Positions 42,534 through 51,618 of a stretch of 55,823 bases of DNA are shown in pieces; position 1 is the first letter of the stretch, and the number at the start of each line of letters is the position of its first letter. The notes under the pieces are model-generated. The model searched no databases, was not told the DNA's origin, and saw only the letters and a program-made list of their open reading frames with translations. Origin of the DNA: Alphaproteobacteria bacterium (lineage in GTDB: Bacteria > Pseudomonadota > Alphaproteobacteria > Rhodobacterales > Rhodobacteraceae); the NCBI GenBank assembly GCA_030424645.1, contig JAUHWP010000007.1, forward strand, positions 1 to 55,823, read 5' to 3'. The position numbers and the translations under genes are program-made.

Positions 42534-43430
42534 TCAGACGCTGGTCATGACCTCGATCTTCGCATCGGGGAATGCCGCGACGATCCTGGCACCCGCGGCA
42601 TCATCCACAAGGCACAAGGCGGTCGACAACCCGTCGGCAATCATCGCCGTCGGGGCCGAGACCGATACGAGCGCTTGCAGCGGTGTGCCGCCGGTCGGGG
42701 ACAGGATGTGCCCCTGCGTGCCGCCGATTTCCATGGCCGTGGGAACCGAGGTCGCAATCGCCCGGTCCGACGCCGTCAGCCGATGCACCAGCGTGCCATC
42801 GGTCTTCGCAACCCCGATGGACCATGGCCCGTTCGGCCCCTGCCCCAGCGCGGCAATCTCGCCCATATCGACCAGCACGTCGCGCAGGCCCTGCCCGCGC
42901 AAAAGCGCGGCGATCCGGTCGGTCACGGCCCCCTGGGCAATGCCGTTCAGGGTCAGCGCGCCGCCTTTCGGCAGGCTGACCTGATGGGCGTCAAAGCCCA
43001 CATTCGACCAGCCCACGACCGCCTTTGCCGCTTCGATGGCGTTGTCGTCCGCTTCGTTTGCAATCGCCAGCCAAAGCGGCTGAACGGTCGGGTCGAACTG
43101 TCCGTCGCTGGCAGCATTCAGGCTGGCGCAGGCGCTGAGCACGTGCAGAAGCTCGGCCGATGGATCGCCAAGCGTGCCAAAGCGGTTCAGGCGCGACAGC
43201 TCGGACTTGTCGCGATAGAGGCTGAAAATATCCTCAAGCCGGTCCAGTTCGGCCTCGACCATCGCGAAGATCGGGTCGGCATCCGCCTGGGCCACGCCCG
43301 CAAGCTGCATCGACACCGGTCCGCCCAACGCATAACCCGTCCAACGGGCAACCGAGGCCGCCGCCCCGCTCGGCACCGCCAGGGCGGCAGCGGAAATGGC
43401 CAGGAAACGACGACGGTTCAGGATGCTCAT
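42534..43430 (-). CDS. nosX: FAD:protein FMN transferase NosX (ApbE family)
   Basis: This 298-residue protein has a Tat-type signal (NRRRFLAISAAALAV) and the ApbE fold: DRLEDIFSLYRDKSELSRLN near residue 70, the KGGALTLNGIAQGAVTDRIAALL segment near residue 160, and the ATSVPTAMEIGGTQGHILSPTGG motif near residue 230. ApbE proteins attach FMN covalently to a Thr in target proteins; the target here is NosR. It is the last gene of the nos cluster, with its ATG overlapping the nosL stop (ATGA). Confidence 0.94.
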   Translation of the reverse strand: MSILNRRRFLAISAAALAVPSGAAASVARWTGYALGGPVSMQLAGVAQADADPIFAMVEAELDRLEDIFSLYRDKSELSRLNRFGTLGDPSAELLHVLSACASLNAASDGQFDPTVQPLWLAIANEADDNAIEAAKAVVGWSNVGFDAHQVSLPKGGALTLNGIAQGAVTDRIAALLRGQGLRDVLVDMGEIAALGQGPNGPWSIGVAKTDGTLVHRLTASDRAIATSVPTAMEIGGTQGHILSPTGGTPLQALVSVSAPTAMIADGLSTALCLVDDAAGARIVAAFPDAKIEVMTSV

Positions 43431-43945
43431 GAAGGTGTCTCCAACCTTTTGTTCAGGTCGACGGCACCCAAGGCGGCATCGTCGGGAATGGTGTCCAGTA
43501 TATGTGTTTCACCGCCATATCGCGCAATGAACACGGTCGCGCTTTCGTCATTGGCGAAGGGCACGATTTCGGGGGCGCCCATACCGCCGGCCACGTCTGC
43601 GCCCACAACATATATCGCATCCGCCGCCGCGATCCAGTTGCCTTTGCCGGGATCGGCCCAACTTTGCGCAACGCCCATGTCGCTGACATAGATTGCGGTG
43701 ATGTCGGCCTCGCGCTCGGGGCTTTTCAGATAGGCCACCATGTCACGCACCTGCGCGAAAAACAGCGGTGCGGGATGGCCGTCCAGATGGATTTGCCCCT
43801 TGGGTCCGCCATGTTCTAGCACGTTCATCTGGCAGAAATAGCTTAGTGCCTGTTCGGTCAGGTCCGCAGGCGGCGGCGGGGCTTTCGCCTCGTCCTCGTT
43901 GCAGGCGACCAGCGCCAGCAGGCTCAGGGCAATCAGGCGTTTCAC
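43427..43945 (-). CDS. nosL: Copper chaperone lipoprotein NosL
   Basis: This 172-residue protein starts with GTG at 43945, overlapping the nosY stop (GTGA). The N-terminus KRLIALSLLALVAC carries a lipobox with Cys16 as the likely lipidated residue. The FCQMNVLEHGGPKGQI segment (CxM plus His) is the NosL copper-binding motif, and the rest matches the NosL fold (ADAIYVVGADVAGGMGAPEIVPF). It delivers copper for NosZ maturation, working with NosDFY. A longer upstream frame to 44380 would run through nosY and is rejected. Confidence 0.93.
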   Translation of the reverse strand: MKRLIALSLLALVACNEDEAKAPPPPADLTEQALSYFCQMNVLEHGGPKGQIHLDGHPAPLFFAQVRDMVAYLKSPEREADITAIYVSDMGVAQSWADPGKGNWIAAADAIYVVGADVAGGMGAPEIVPFANDESATVFIARYGGETHILDTIPDDAALGAVDLNKRLETPS

Positions 43946-44763
43946 GGCTCGACCCTCCGAAACGCGGCGCGGGCCAAGGTGAAGGCCAGAACGGGCCACA
44001 GGACCAGCGACAGGGGTGCCGCCCATGCTGGCAGCGTCTGCGCCGCCCCGACCATGCCCGAGGCCATGGCCACGCCGTCCGAGGCCGCGATGTTCCAGAC
44101 CCGGAACGCATCCGCCGGGTTCGCGACCATCAGCCACGGAAAGATGGATCGTGTGAAATCGCCGCTTCCGTCCATCACCACCGCGCCCAACAGGCCAAGG
44201 TCGTAAAGCACCACGAAGACCAGCCACAGACCTGCCGACAGACCCGCCGCCGCCGTTGCGCTGCGCGACAGGGCGGACACCAGATAGCCAAGCGCCAGAA
44301 ACACCGCACCCAGCAGGATCGACGTGCCAATCAGACGCGCCAGCGCCATCAGGCTTTCGGCCCCTGCCCCGCCAAACCAAGCGGCAATCGCACCCGCAGC
44401 ACCAAACCCGATGGTCATGGCAAAGGCCAGCGCGGCCAGATGGGCGGCAAACTTGCCCAGCAGGATTTCACCCCGCCCGGCGGGATAGGACAGAAGCAGC
44501 GACAGGCTGCCGCGTTCGGCCTCGCCCGCGATGGCGTCAAAGCTGATCATCAGGGCCAGAAGCGGCGCCAGATAGACCGACAGCGTGGTCATCGACGTGA
44601 CCGACACGGTCAACATATCGACCCCCACCGACCCGGTCGGTGCGCTGCCCGCGAAAGTCAGGGCCAGCGCGAACAAAAGCATGATGATGGTCGCCATCAT
44701 CAGCCAGCGATTGCGGCGCAAGATAATCATTTCGGTCGCGGCGATGGACAGGAAGCGGGTCAT
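43942..44763 (-). CDS. nosY: NosY membrane permease of the NosDFY transporter
   Basis: This 273-residue membrane protein has six or so hydrophobic segments (LRRNRWLMMATIIMLLFALAL start, SVYLAPLLALMISFDAIAGE, RGSLSLLLSYPAGRGEILLGKF). The DAIAGEAERGSLSLLLSYP stretch is characteristic of NosY. With NosF it forms the ABC complex that drives NosD in building the copper centre of NosZ. ATGA overlap with nosF and GTGA overlap with nosL show tight coupling. Confidence 0.94.
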   Translation of the reverse strand: MTRFLSIAATEMIILRRNRWLMMATIIMLLFALALTFAGSAPTGSVGVDMLTVSVTSMTTLSVYLAPLLALMISFDAIAGEAERGSLSLLLSYPAGRGEILLGKFAAHLAALAFAMTIGFGAAGAIAAWFGGAGAESLMALARLIGTSILLGAVFLALGYLVSALSRSATAAAGLSAGLWLVFVVLYDLGLLGAVVMDGSGDFTRSIFPWLMVANPADAFRVWNIAASDGVAMASGMVGAAQTLPAWAAPLSLVLWPVLAFTLARAAFRRVEP

Positions 44764-45656
44764 TGCAGCCCCTCCTTGGCGTAATGGCGATACAGGTCTT
44801 CAAGGCGCGGCGGCGTCATCTCGATATCCGCGACCACGTCGCCCATGGCGGCCACATGGCGCAGCTTTTCCATCTTGCGATCCGGTGGGCAGAGGATTTC
44901 GACCGACGCGCCGTTCATCCGGGTGCCGCCGGTTGCCTCGGCGATCTGATCGGCGTGTTCGCCGGTGGCGCGGATGCGCAGGCGCGTGGGCAGACCGGCC
45001 TGCGCCGACAGGTTTGCCAGCGTATCATCCGCCACCTTTACCCCCTTGCGCAGAATGGCGATGCGGTCGGTGCGGGCTTCGACCTCGGTCAGGGCGTGGC
45101 TGGCAATCAGGACGGCGGTGCCGTTGGCCGCCAGCTCGTCAATGATCGCGTAAAGGTCCTGCCGCGAGATCGGGTCAAGCCCGCTGGTCGGTTCGTCCAG
45201 CAGCGCGACTTTCGGGTTGCCCAGAAGCACCTGAGCCAGCCCCAGCCGTTGCCGCATTCCCTTGGAATAAGCCCCGATCCGGCGGTCCATCGCGTCGCCC
45301 AATCCGACGCGGTCCAACAGCCCGGCCACATCGGCCTTCTGCCCGTCCAATCGGGCAAACAACCGAAGCTGCTCGCGCCCGGTCAGGGCCGGGTGAAAGC
45401 TGACCGCTTCGGGCAAATACGCGGTCGTGCGGCGGGCAACCGCACTTCCGGGTTTCGCGTCACCGACGCGAATTTGGCCAGCCGTGAGTGGTGTAAGGCC
45501 AAGAATGGTTTTGATCAGGGTCGATTTGCCCGCCCCGTTATGTCCAAGAAGCGCGACCCGTTCACCGGGCGCGACCCGCAGCGACACGTCATGCAGCACC
45601 GTGGTCTTGCCCCGGTCCTTGCGCACATTGTCGATGATCAGTGCATTATCCGTCAT
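44760..45656 (-). CDS. nosF: NosF ATPase of the NosDFY transporter
   Basis: This 298-residue ABC ATPase has Walker A GHNGAGKSTLIK near residue 38, the ARRTTAYLPEAVSFHPALTG Q-loop region, signature YSKGMRQRLGLAQ, and Walker B KVALLDEPTSGLDP. It powers the NosY membrane component. It overlaps nosD by 11 bases and nosY by ATGA. Confidence 0.95.
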   Translation of the reverse strand: MTDNALIIDNVRKDRGKTTVLHDVSLRVAPGERVALLGHNGAGKSTLIKTILGLTPLTAGQIRVGDAKPGSAVARRTTAYLPEAVSFHPALTGREQLRLFARLDGQKADVAGLLDRVGLGDAMDRRIGAYSKGMRQRLGLAQVLLGNPKVALLDEPTSGLDPISRQDLYAIIDELAANGTAVLIASHALTEVEARTDRIAILRKGVKVADDTLANLSAQAGLPTRLRIRATGEHADQIAEATGGTRMNGASVEILCPPDRKMEKLRHVAAMGDVVADIEMTPPRLEDLYRHYAKEGLQ

Positions 45657-46917
45657 ACGGCACCTTTTCGCTTGCCGCCGGTTTCACGGCGCGCATCAGG
45701 GGGTGAGAGTCGATCACGCCACCGGGCAGAAGCGCCGGGAAAGCGGATTGCGACCAGCGCACAAGCTGCACGGCCGGCGACCCAAGAAGCATTTTGGCAG
45801 CAGGCTGGGTCCACAACACGTGGTCCATGCTGTCATTGGGGCGATAAGGGCTGTCGGCAATCCCGTCGCCGTCCACGTCAAAGGCGGCAAAATCGCTCCA
45901 GTAGTTGCCGCGCCCGTCTTCGGACCACTCCATCCAATCGGTCGAGACATATTTCACCTGCGTCCGGTTGCCGACAAAGCTGTTGCCGACGATGCGGTTG
46001 CGTTCCGACCCCGCCGTGAAGTGGATACCAATATCGCAGCCTTCAAACCAGTTGTCGGTAAAGGTGTTCTTGTTGGCATTATACAGGAAGGTGCAGCGGT
46101 CCGAGGCGTTCTTGACATAGTTGCCCACGAATTCGCTTTCATTGGCATAGTTCAGCATGACGCCGTGGTCGCGGTCGTTGATCGACACGTTGTTCAGCAC
46201 CTTCACATGGGTTGTGAACATCACCGCATAGCCAAGGTGGTTGCCGATCGAGACATTGTCCGACACTTCGCTGCGGTCGGCATACATGTAATGCACGGCA
46301 AAGCGCAGGTCGCGAAACAGGTTGCCCTTGAACAGGTTGCGTTTCGAGGTGTTGACGAAGATCCCGTCGCGCCCGAAGCGGATGTCATTGTCCAAGACCT
46401 GCGCGCCGGGGGCGTTCCAGACGTAAACGCCATTGCCGCGCGAGTTAATGTGGCGGTCCTGGCGACCTTCGATCGTGTTGCCGCGGACGATGCTGTCATT
46501 GGCACCGTGAATGTCCACGCCGTAAAGATTGCCCAGAATCCTGTTGTCTTCGACAATGGCACGCCGGGCCGTCTTGGTCAGCTGCACGCCGCTGTCGATG
46601 GTTTCGTGGCTGCTGCCAGAGCCGACAAGCTCCAGCCCGCGCACGGTAATGTCGTCGCCCGTCACGGTGATCACCGACCCGGTTCCGCCCGCGTCGATCA
46701 CGGCCTTGCCGCGCCCGTCCAGCGTGATCGGGTGGTCCAGCACCACGGGGCCGGCATGGCGGCCCGGTGACAGGACCAGCACATCGCCGGGGGTGGCCCC
46801 GGCGATGGCATTTGCAAGGGCGCCCTTTTCGGCGGGCACGATCACCTCGGCTGCCGACACCAGGGATGTCGTCAGAAGGGTGAACAGCACCGCAAGAAAA
46901 GGACGCAGGTTTCGCAT
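45646..46917 (-). CDS. nosD: NosD periplasmic copper-processing protein
   Basis: This 423-residue protein has a Sec signal peptide (FLAVLFTLLTTSLVSAAE) and a right-handed parallel beta-helix of NosD/CASH repeats (e.g. DSIVRGNTIEG, NLFRDLRFAVHYMYADRSEVSDN, NDRDHGVMLNYANESE). NosD receives copper from NosL and passes it to apo-NosZ in a step coupled to NosFY. The HYMYADRSEV and GNYWSDF motifs are characteristic. It starts 3 bases after the nosZ stop. Confidence 0.95.
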   Translation of the reverse strand: MRNLRPFLAVLFTLLTTSLVSAAEVIVPAEKGALANAIAGATPGDVLVLSPGRHAGPVVLDHPITLDGRGKAVIDAGGTGSVITVTGDDITVRGLELVGSGSSHETIDSGVQLTKTARRAIVEDNRILGNLYGVDIHGANDSIVRGNTIEGRQDRHINSRGNGVYVWNAPGAQVLDNDIRFGRDGIFVNTSKRNLFKGNLFRDLRFAVHYMYADRSEVSDNVSIGNHLGYAVMFTTHVKVLNNVSINDRDHGVMLNYANESEFVGNYVKNASDRCTFLYNANKNTFTDNWFEGCDIGIHFTAGSERNRIVGNSFVGNRTQVKYVSTDWMEWSEDGRGNYWSDFAAFDVDGDGIADSPYRPNDSMDHVLWTQPAAKMLLGSPAVQLVRWSQSAFPALLPGGVIDSHPLMRAVKPAASEKVPYDG

Positions 46918-46920
46918 GGC

Positions 46921-48825
46921 TTACGCTTTCGGTTTCACGAACATCCGGCCGCGCATCTCCATGTGAAGCGCGTGGCAGAACCACTGGCAATAATACCAGT
47001 AAACGCCGGGTTTGGCTGCGGTGAAGGTGACAGACGCTGTCGCCTGCGGCCCGATCTCCATCGCCACACCGTGGTTGTTCAGCGTGAAGCCGTGGGTCAG
47101 GTCGTCAATGTCATCCAGGTTGGTGATGATCACTGTCACCTCGTCCCCTTCGGTCACTTCGAAGGTTTCCAGCGAGAAGGTCGGCGCGTTACTGCTCATG
47201 TAGACACGCACCTTGTTGCCGTCACGAACAACCGTTTCCATCCAGTCGTCGATATTCACACCGTCGGCTTCGGCCTGCGCGCGGGTCTCGGCCCACATCG
47301 GATCGTTGCGATCCCAGACGTCGCGCGGGTTCACGATGTCACGACGCACAATGATGACGTCATGCGGTTCGGCAAAGGTCGGGCCGTCATGTACCACTTT
47401 CATGTCATCGGTCGAGATGTCGATGATCTGCTCGTTCTCGGGTTTCAGCGGACCCACGTTCAGGAACCGGTCTTTCGAGAACTTGTTCAGCGAGATCAGC
47501 CATTTGCCGTCGGCTTCCTTGGTTTCGCCCATGGATGTGTGGTTGTGACCCGGCTGATAATGCACATCGACCTTCGAGATGATCGGATCGACATCGGCAC
47601 CCGCATAGGCTTCGATGGCTTTCGCGATGTCCCATTTCACCATCTGGCTGTCCAGGAACAGCGTGGTATAGGCCATGCCCTTGCCGTCGAACGCGGTGTG
47701 TAGCGGTCCAAGCCCCAGTTCGGGCTCGGCCACCACGCAGGAACGCGGATCGGCATCGCTTTCGAACAGGGCATCCATCTTGGTCACATCCAGCACCGAG
47801 CAGGTCGGCGACAGCTTGCCGTTGACCACAACGTGCTGTTGGTCGGGCGCGGTGTTGATGCCGTGCGGGCTGTTCGGGATCGGAACATAACGGGTGTATT
47901 TCTTGTTCTGACCCTTGCGACCGTCGATCACCTTCACGCCGTTCATCTCGGTGAAGTCACCGGCGGCGATACCCGCTTCGATTTCGGCCAGGTTGAAGAT
48001 GACAACGTGGTCCAGCTCGTTCTCGGTCATCTCGGCCAGGTTCATCCCCATTTCCGAGTTATACGAGGTCGAGAAGGCATATTTACCCTGATAGTCACAG
48101 TCGGTGTTATCAAGGTTGCCCGAGACCATGACCTGCCACGAGATCTCCATCGTGTCGCCGTCCAGCGCGGTGAAGAAGTTCACGTATTGGCTGGGATCAT
48201 CCAGGATCGAGCCGTCATTGACGATCGGTGTTTCGTCTTCGCCGTTGGCAAACACGTAACCGGTGCGCGGGAATTTCTGTGGGCGCAGGCCGTGGATGGC
48301 CTTTGCGTTCGGAATTTCCACGATCTTGTCGGTTTTCATGACGTCGCAACGCACGCGGGCAACGCGGGTGTTGGCCTTGTCGTTCATGAACAGGTAACGA
48401 CCGTCATAGGTGCCGTCGGTGAACGACATGTGCGGGTGGTGAAGGTCGCCGTTGTCATGCACGCGTTTGCCGTTGGCGTTCAGGAACGCCTTGGTTTCGG
48501 GCAGCATCCCGTCTTCGAAGATCTTGATGCTTTCATTGGTCTGGCCCCAGCCGGTGGCCGAGCAACGGTTGAACACCGGCACCCGCATCAGCTCGCGCAT
48601 CGACGGGAAGCCCAGGATGCGCAGTTCGCCGGTCTGACCCGACGACCAGAAGCCGTAATATTCATCCAGCTCACCCGGTTCCAGATTGACGTTGCCCGCC
48701 GCGCGTGCGGGGGTCGCTGTCATCACCGAGCCGCCGATACCGGTGCCGGCGACAACCGCACCCGTGGCGGCAGCCCCCAACATACCCCGGCGGGTCATGG
48801 ATAGGTTGTTGGTTTCGTCAGTCAT
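46921..48825 (-). CDS. nosZ: Nitrous oxide reductase NosZ, clade I
   Basis: This 634-residue periplasmic copper enzyme reduces N2O to N2. A Tat signal ([16 protein letters not shown] near residue 10) marks clade I. The beta-propeller holds the CuZ ligand regions [33 protein letters not shown] and EPHDVI. The C-terminal cupredoxin ends [12 protein letters not shown], giving the CuA ligands Cys613, Cys617, His621 and Met624. The ATG at 48825 has AAGGAGG upstream, so a TTG start at 48843 is rejected. All visible ligands are intact, so the enzyme should be active. Confidence 0.97.
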   Translation of the reverse strand: MTDETNNLSMTRRGMLGAAATGAVVAGTGIGGSVMTATPARAAGNVNLEPGELDEYYGFWSSGQTGELRILGFPSMRELMRVPVFNRCSATGWGQTNESIKIFEDGMLPETKAFLNANGKRVHDNGDLHHPHMSFTDGTYDGRYLFMNDKANTRVARVRCDVMKTDKIVEIPNAKAIHGLRPQKFPRTGYVFANGEDETPIVNDGSILDDPSQYVNFFTALDGDTMEISWQVMVSGNLDNTDCDYQGKYAFSTSYNSEMGMNLAEMTENELDHVVIFNLAEIEAGIAAGDFTEMNGVKVIDGRKGQNKKYTRYVPIPNSPHGINTAPDQQHVVVNGKLSPTCSVLDVTKMDALFESDADPRSCVVAEPELGLGPLHTAFDGKGMAYTTLFLDSQMVKWDIAKAIEAYAGADVDPIISKVDVHYQPGHNHTSMGETKEADGKWLISLNKFSKDRFLNVGPLKPENEQIIDISTDDMKVVHDGPTFAEPHDVIIVRRDIVNPRDVWDRNDPMWAETRAQAEADGVNIDDWMETVVRDGNKVRVYMSSNAPTFSLETFEVTEGDEVTVIITNLDDIDDLTHGFTLNNHGVAMEIGPQATASVTFTAAKPGVYWYYCQWFCHALHMEMRGRMFVKPKA

Positions 48826-48848
48826 GGTAGTTGCCTCCTTCAAGGAAT

Positions 48849-51029
48849 TTATGACGTCTTGGCATTAGGGTGATTTGCCGGTGGGTTTTTCAGCGGGATA
48901 TTCAGGTCCGCCTTGCCGATCTTCTCGCGTCGCTTCAGCTTGCGGATCACGACCGGGCATTTGTCGGTCGACTGATACAGAACCTGACAATGCAGGCAGT
49001 CGACACACTCGTTCGGGTTAATTTCGCCGGTGGGATGAATGGCCTGAACGGGGCACTCATTGGCACAGGTCTGACACGGGTTGCCGCATTCCTTATAGCG
49101 CCGCAGCCAGTCGAACATGCGGATACGCGCCGGGATCGCCAGGGCACCGCCCAAGGCACACATATACCGGCAATAGAACCGTTCGATGAACAGGTTCGCG
49201 AACAAAAGTGCCAGCGCAAAGACCACGAAGGGCCAGTCGCGCACGAATTTCAGGATGATCGCGGTCTTGAACGGCTCGACCTCGGCGTAGTGTTCAGCCA
49301 TCGAAAGCGACACCATGCTCAGCCCGAACAGACCGAAGAAGATCATGTATTTGATGGGCCACAGGCGTTCGTGCAGACCCCAAGGCAGGGTCCATTGCGG
49401 CACCTTGAACGCGCGCGCGATCCGGTTCGTCAGCTCTTGCAGCGCGCCGAACGGGCACAGCCAGCCGCAATAGGCACCCCGACCCCAGAAGACCAGCGCC
49501 GCGGCGACGGCGAACCACTGGATGAACACCAGCGGGTCCATCAGGAATGCGTCCCAGGTAAATCCGCTGCGCAAACTGTTGATCAGCGCCAACAGGTTCA
49601 CCACCGACAACTGCGCATTGGCATACCAGCCCAGGAAGAACAGCGTGAAGGTCAGGAACCCCATGCGGAACCAGAAGAAGACGCGCGCATTCACGGTGGC
49701 CTGGAACTGGAAGAAGAAGGTTGCGGTCAGCACCAGAAGCATGGCGCCAAGGACGCCGATCTCGACCGTCTTGTCCTTCCAGATGCGTTTCCACAGCATC
49801 GTCTTGGCGGCGGCTTCGTCCTCGGTGCTTTCGACGATGGGCGTGACGGGCGCCGCCGGCAGCAGGTATTGTTCGGGCAGTTTATAGCCCAGATCGAAGG
49901 TCAGGAAGGTCTTGTCCACGGCCCCGACCGCCCGTTGCACCAGAAGTTGCAGGCGGAACGGTTCGGCCGGATCGAACCCGACATCGGCAGGGATCTTGAA
50001 CAGGTCCATCTCGGTGAAGCTGGGGCTGTCGGTGGTGGCCAGCCCACCGATCCTGCGGTGTTGCTTGTCAAAGAACCGGGCCGATTTATCGCCCTGGATC
50101 ATGTGAATGCGGTCGAAGATACCCCCGCGGACATAGCCCGACCCCTTGAAGCTGTAGGCCCCGCGCCCCATCACAAGGATCGCGTGTTCGCCTTCCTCAA
50201 GCCACTGGGTCATGTTCTGATATTCGGCATCGCCCAGCAGCGATTTCCCGATCGAGGGCACCGAGACCAGCGCCATGTGCATGTCGATGAACGTGTCGTC
50301 CGGTTCGCCCTTTTCAGGGCGGCGGATGGCGCGTTCGTCGCCGGTTTCCTCGAACGCGGCGTTGATCTGGCCAACGTCCAGCGTCATGCGGCGGACCGAA
50401 CCGTCACCGGACAGGGTGGACCAGTTGGAAATGGTTTCGTTCGACAGGTCCAGTTCGCGTTTTGGCCCATCGGCCTGCGCGGGCGACAGGCCCCCAAGGC
50501 CCAGACCACGTGCCACCTTGATCCCCGCCCGCACAAGGCTGTCGTCGATCACCATGATGGTCACCGTGGCGCCCGAGATGATGTCCAGATCGTGCGCCGT
50601 GCCGCCGGCGGCCACCTCGGCCTTCAGGTCCAGCCCGGTATAGCCTTCGGTCACTTTGACCATTTCCGAGTTGGGAATGCCGATCAGCACGATCGGCTCG
50701 GAGTGTTTGACCAGCTTTACCCCGGTCAGGACCGCATCGTTATCTATCGCGGCAACAACGTGGATGGGTTTGCCGGAATACCCGGTCGTGCCAACGAAAT
50801 CCGAGGTCAGGAACGCGTAAGCAACCGTTTCGCCGCCTTTCAGGACAGGCGCCACGGGAACGTCGTCGCGGACCGGGCCGAAGGCATCCGCGCCTTCAGC
50901 AAGTTCCGAGGGTGTGATGTCGGGAAGGAAAGTGGCAAGGCTGTCGGCCTTTGCCTCGTCCGCCATGACCCCGGCAAGGATCACGACAATGGCACTGAGC
51001 CAGTGATAGATCGCGCGCTTTACGGTCAC
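48849..51029 (-). CDS. nosR: NosR membrane flavo-iron-sulfur protein
   Basis: This 726-residue protein has an N-terminal signal/anchor and a periplasmic FMN-binding domain with D149-I-I-S-G-A-T155, the flavinylation motif (Thr155 as the FMN site). Several membrane helices from about residue 400 follow, with [11 protein letters not shown] and a polyferredoxin-like [13 protein letters not shown] and CVDCLHC tail. NosR passes electrons toward NosZ and supports nosZ expression. The start is GTG at 51029 with GGAGG upstream, overlapping the stop of the preceding small gene (GTGA). NosX, encoded at the end of the cluster, should attach the FMN. Confidence 0.96.
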   Translation of the reverse strand: MTVKRAIYHWLSAIVVILAGVMADEAKADSLATFLPDITPSELAEGADAFGPVRDDVPVAPVLKGGETVAYAFLTSDFVGTTGYSGKPIHVVAAIDNDAVLTGVKLVKHSEPIVLIGIPNSEMVKVTEGYTGLDLKAEVAAGGTAHDLDIISGATVTIMVIDDSLVRAGIKVARGLGLGGLSPAQADGPKRELDLSNETISNWSTLSGDGSVRRMTLDVGQINAAFEETGDERAIRRPEKGEPDDTFIDMHMALVSVPSIGKSLLGDAEYQNMTQWLEEGEHAILVMGRGAYSFKGSGYVRGGIFDRIHMIQGDKSARFFDKQHRRIGGLATTDSPSFTEMDLFKIPADVGFDPAEPFRLQLLVQRAVGAVDKTFLTFDLGYKLPEQYLLPAAPVTPIVESTEDEAAAKTMLWKRIWKDKTVEIGVLGAMLLVLTATFFFQFQATVNARVFFWFRMGFLTFTLFFLGWYANAQLSVVNLLALINSLRSGFTWDAFLMDPLVFIQWFAVAAALVFWGRGAYCGWLCPFGALQELTNRIARAFKVPQWTLPWGLHERLWPIKYMIFFGLFGLSMVSLSMAEHYAEVEPFKTAIILKFVRDWPFVVFALALLFANLFIERFYCRYMCALGGALAIPARIRMFDWLRRYKECGNPCQTCANECPVQAIHPTGEINPNECVDCLHCQVLYQSTDKCPVVIRKLKRREKIGKADLNIPLKNPPANHPNAKTS

Positions 51030-51496
51030 AGCGCACCTCCGTTTTCTTGGAATAACGCTGTGACCGCGCCTTGGGCGCAGTCATCTTCTGTTGCTTTCGC
51101 AGCCGGAGGGCCACGGGTTTCGGGCCAGGCACGCCTGAACATGACACCAACGGTCTGCGTTTCCAGGCGTTCGCTTCTGGCCGTGGCAGACATCGACGCC
51201 ACATGTATATCGCTGTCGACTGCCAGCGCGGCCATCGACGTGGCGCACATGATGCAGTCAAAGCAATCGTGGCAATCGGCCGGGCCGGGTGCCGATGTAT
51301 CGCTCAGGTCGACCTGCACATATTCCGTGCCGAAATCCGAACAGATCTCGATCCATATGCCATCCGAGGCAAAGCTCATCGACGACGTAAACAGCTGCAA
51401 TATCAGCGCAATGAGGGCACCGGCCAATACACCGCTCTCGGCGGACCGCCGAACGGCCCCCGGAACGATCTTTGACATCTGCCACCCGTGGCGCAT
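51026..51496 (-). CDS. Cys-rich membrane-anchored DUF2946-like protein, first gene of the nos operon
   Basis: This 156-residue protein has one hydrophobic segment (AGALIALILQLFTSSMSFA, about residues 26-44) and then a probably periplasmic part with WIEICSDFGTEY and the cysteine cluster DCHDCFDCIMC. This pattern, ICxxxG followed by CxxC, resembles DUF2946 proteins, which often sit next to copper genes. The cysteines and His could bind copper. It is coupled to nosR by a GTGA overlap and is nearest the FNR/NnrR-type box. The start is either 51496 (AAGGGA upstream) or 51478 (GGTGG upstream). Function is unproven; an auxiliary copper role in NosZ assembly is the reasonable guess. Confidence 0.6.
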   Translation of the reverse strand: MRHGWQMSKIVPGAVRRSAESGVLAGALIALILQLFTSSMSFASDGIWIEICSDFGTEYVQVDLSDTSAPGPADCHDCFDCIMCATSMAALAVDSDIHVASMSATARSERLETQTVGVMFRRAWPETRGPPAAKATEDDCAQGAVTALFQENGGAL

Positions 51497-51528
51497 TGCC
51501 GAATCCCTTTACGCGTTTCAGCCTAGGT

Positions 51529-51551
51529 TGTGCGCCATCGAAAGGCGCACA
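51529..51551. promoter_or_regulatory. 23-base palindrome in the nos promoter region
   Basis: TGTGCGCC (51529-51536) and GGCGCACA (51544-51551) form a perfect 8-base inverted repeat with a 7-base spacer. It lies between the FNR-type box and the first nos gene, about where the -10/-35 spacer should be. It may be an operator for a second regulator or an mRNA hairpin; no T-run follows. Confidence 0.45.
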
Positions 51552-51554
51552 TCC

Positions 51555-51568
51555 TTGACCTAAGTCAT
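51555..51568 (-). promoter_or_regulatory. FNR/NnrR-type box upstream of the nos operon
   Basis: TTGAC-CTAA-GTCAT on the plus strand (minus: ATGAC-TTAG-GTCAA) fits the FNR/NNR-family half-sites TTGAC/T-N4-A/GTCAA with one mismatch. Its centre is about 65 bases from the first start codon, consistent with class II activation and a start site near 51520. NO-responsive NnrR or FnrL would be the expected activator. Confidence 0.65.
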
Positions 51569-51618
51569 GACTCGTCTGAACCAGGGAAACTTTTTACCTA
51601 TTGGTCAGAATTTATAAT

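Noticed and set aside
48870-51563. Long plus-strand open frame opposite nosR (897 codons).
   Set aside because: nosR on the minus strand carries flavin and Fe-S motifs; the mirror frame is rich in Arg/His/Gln as expected for an antisense frame.
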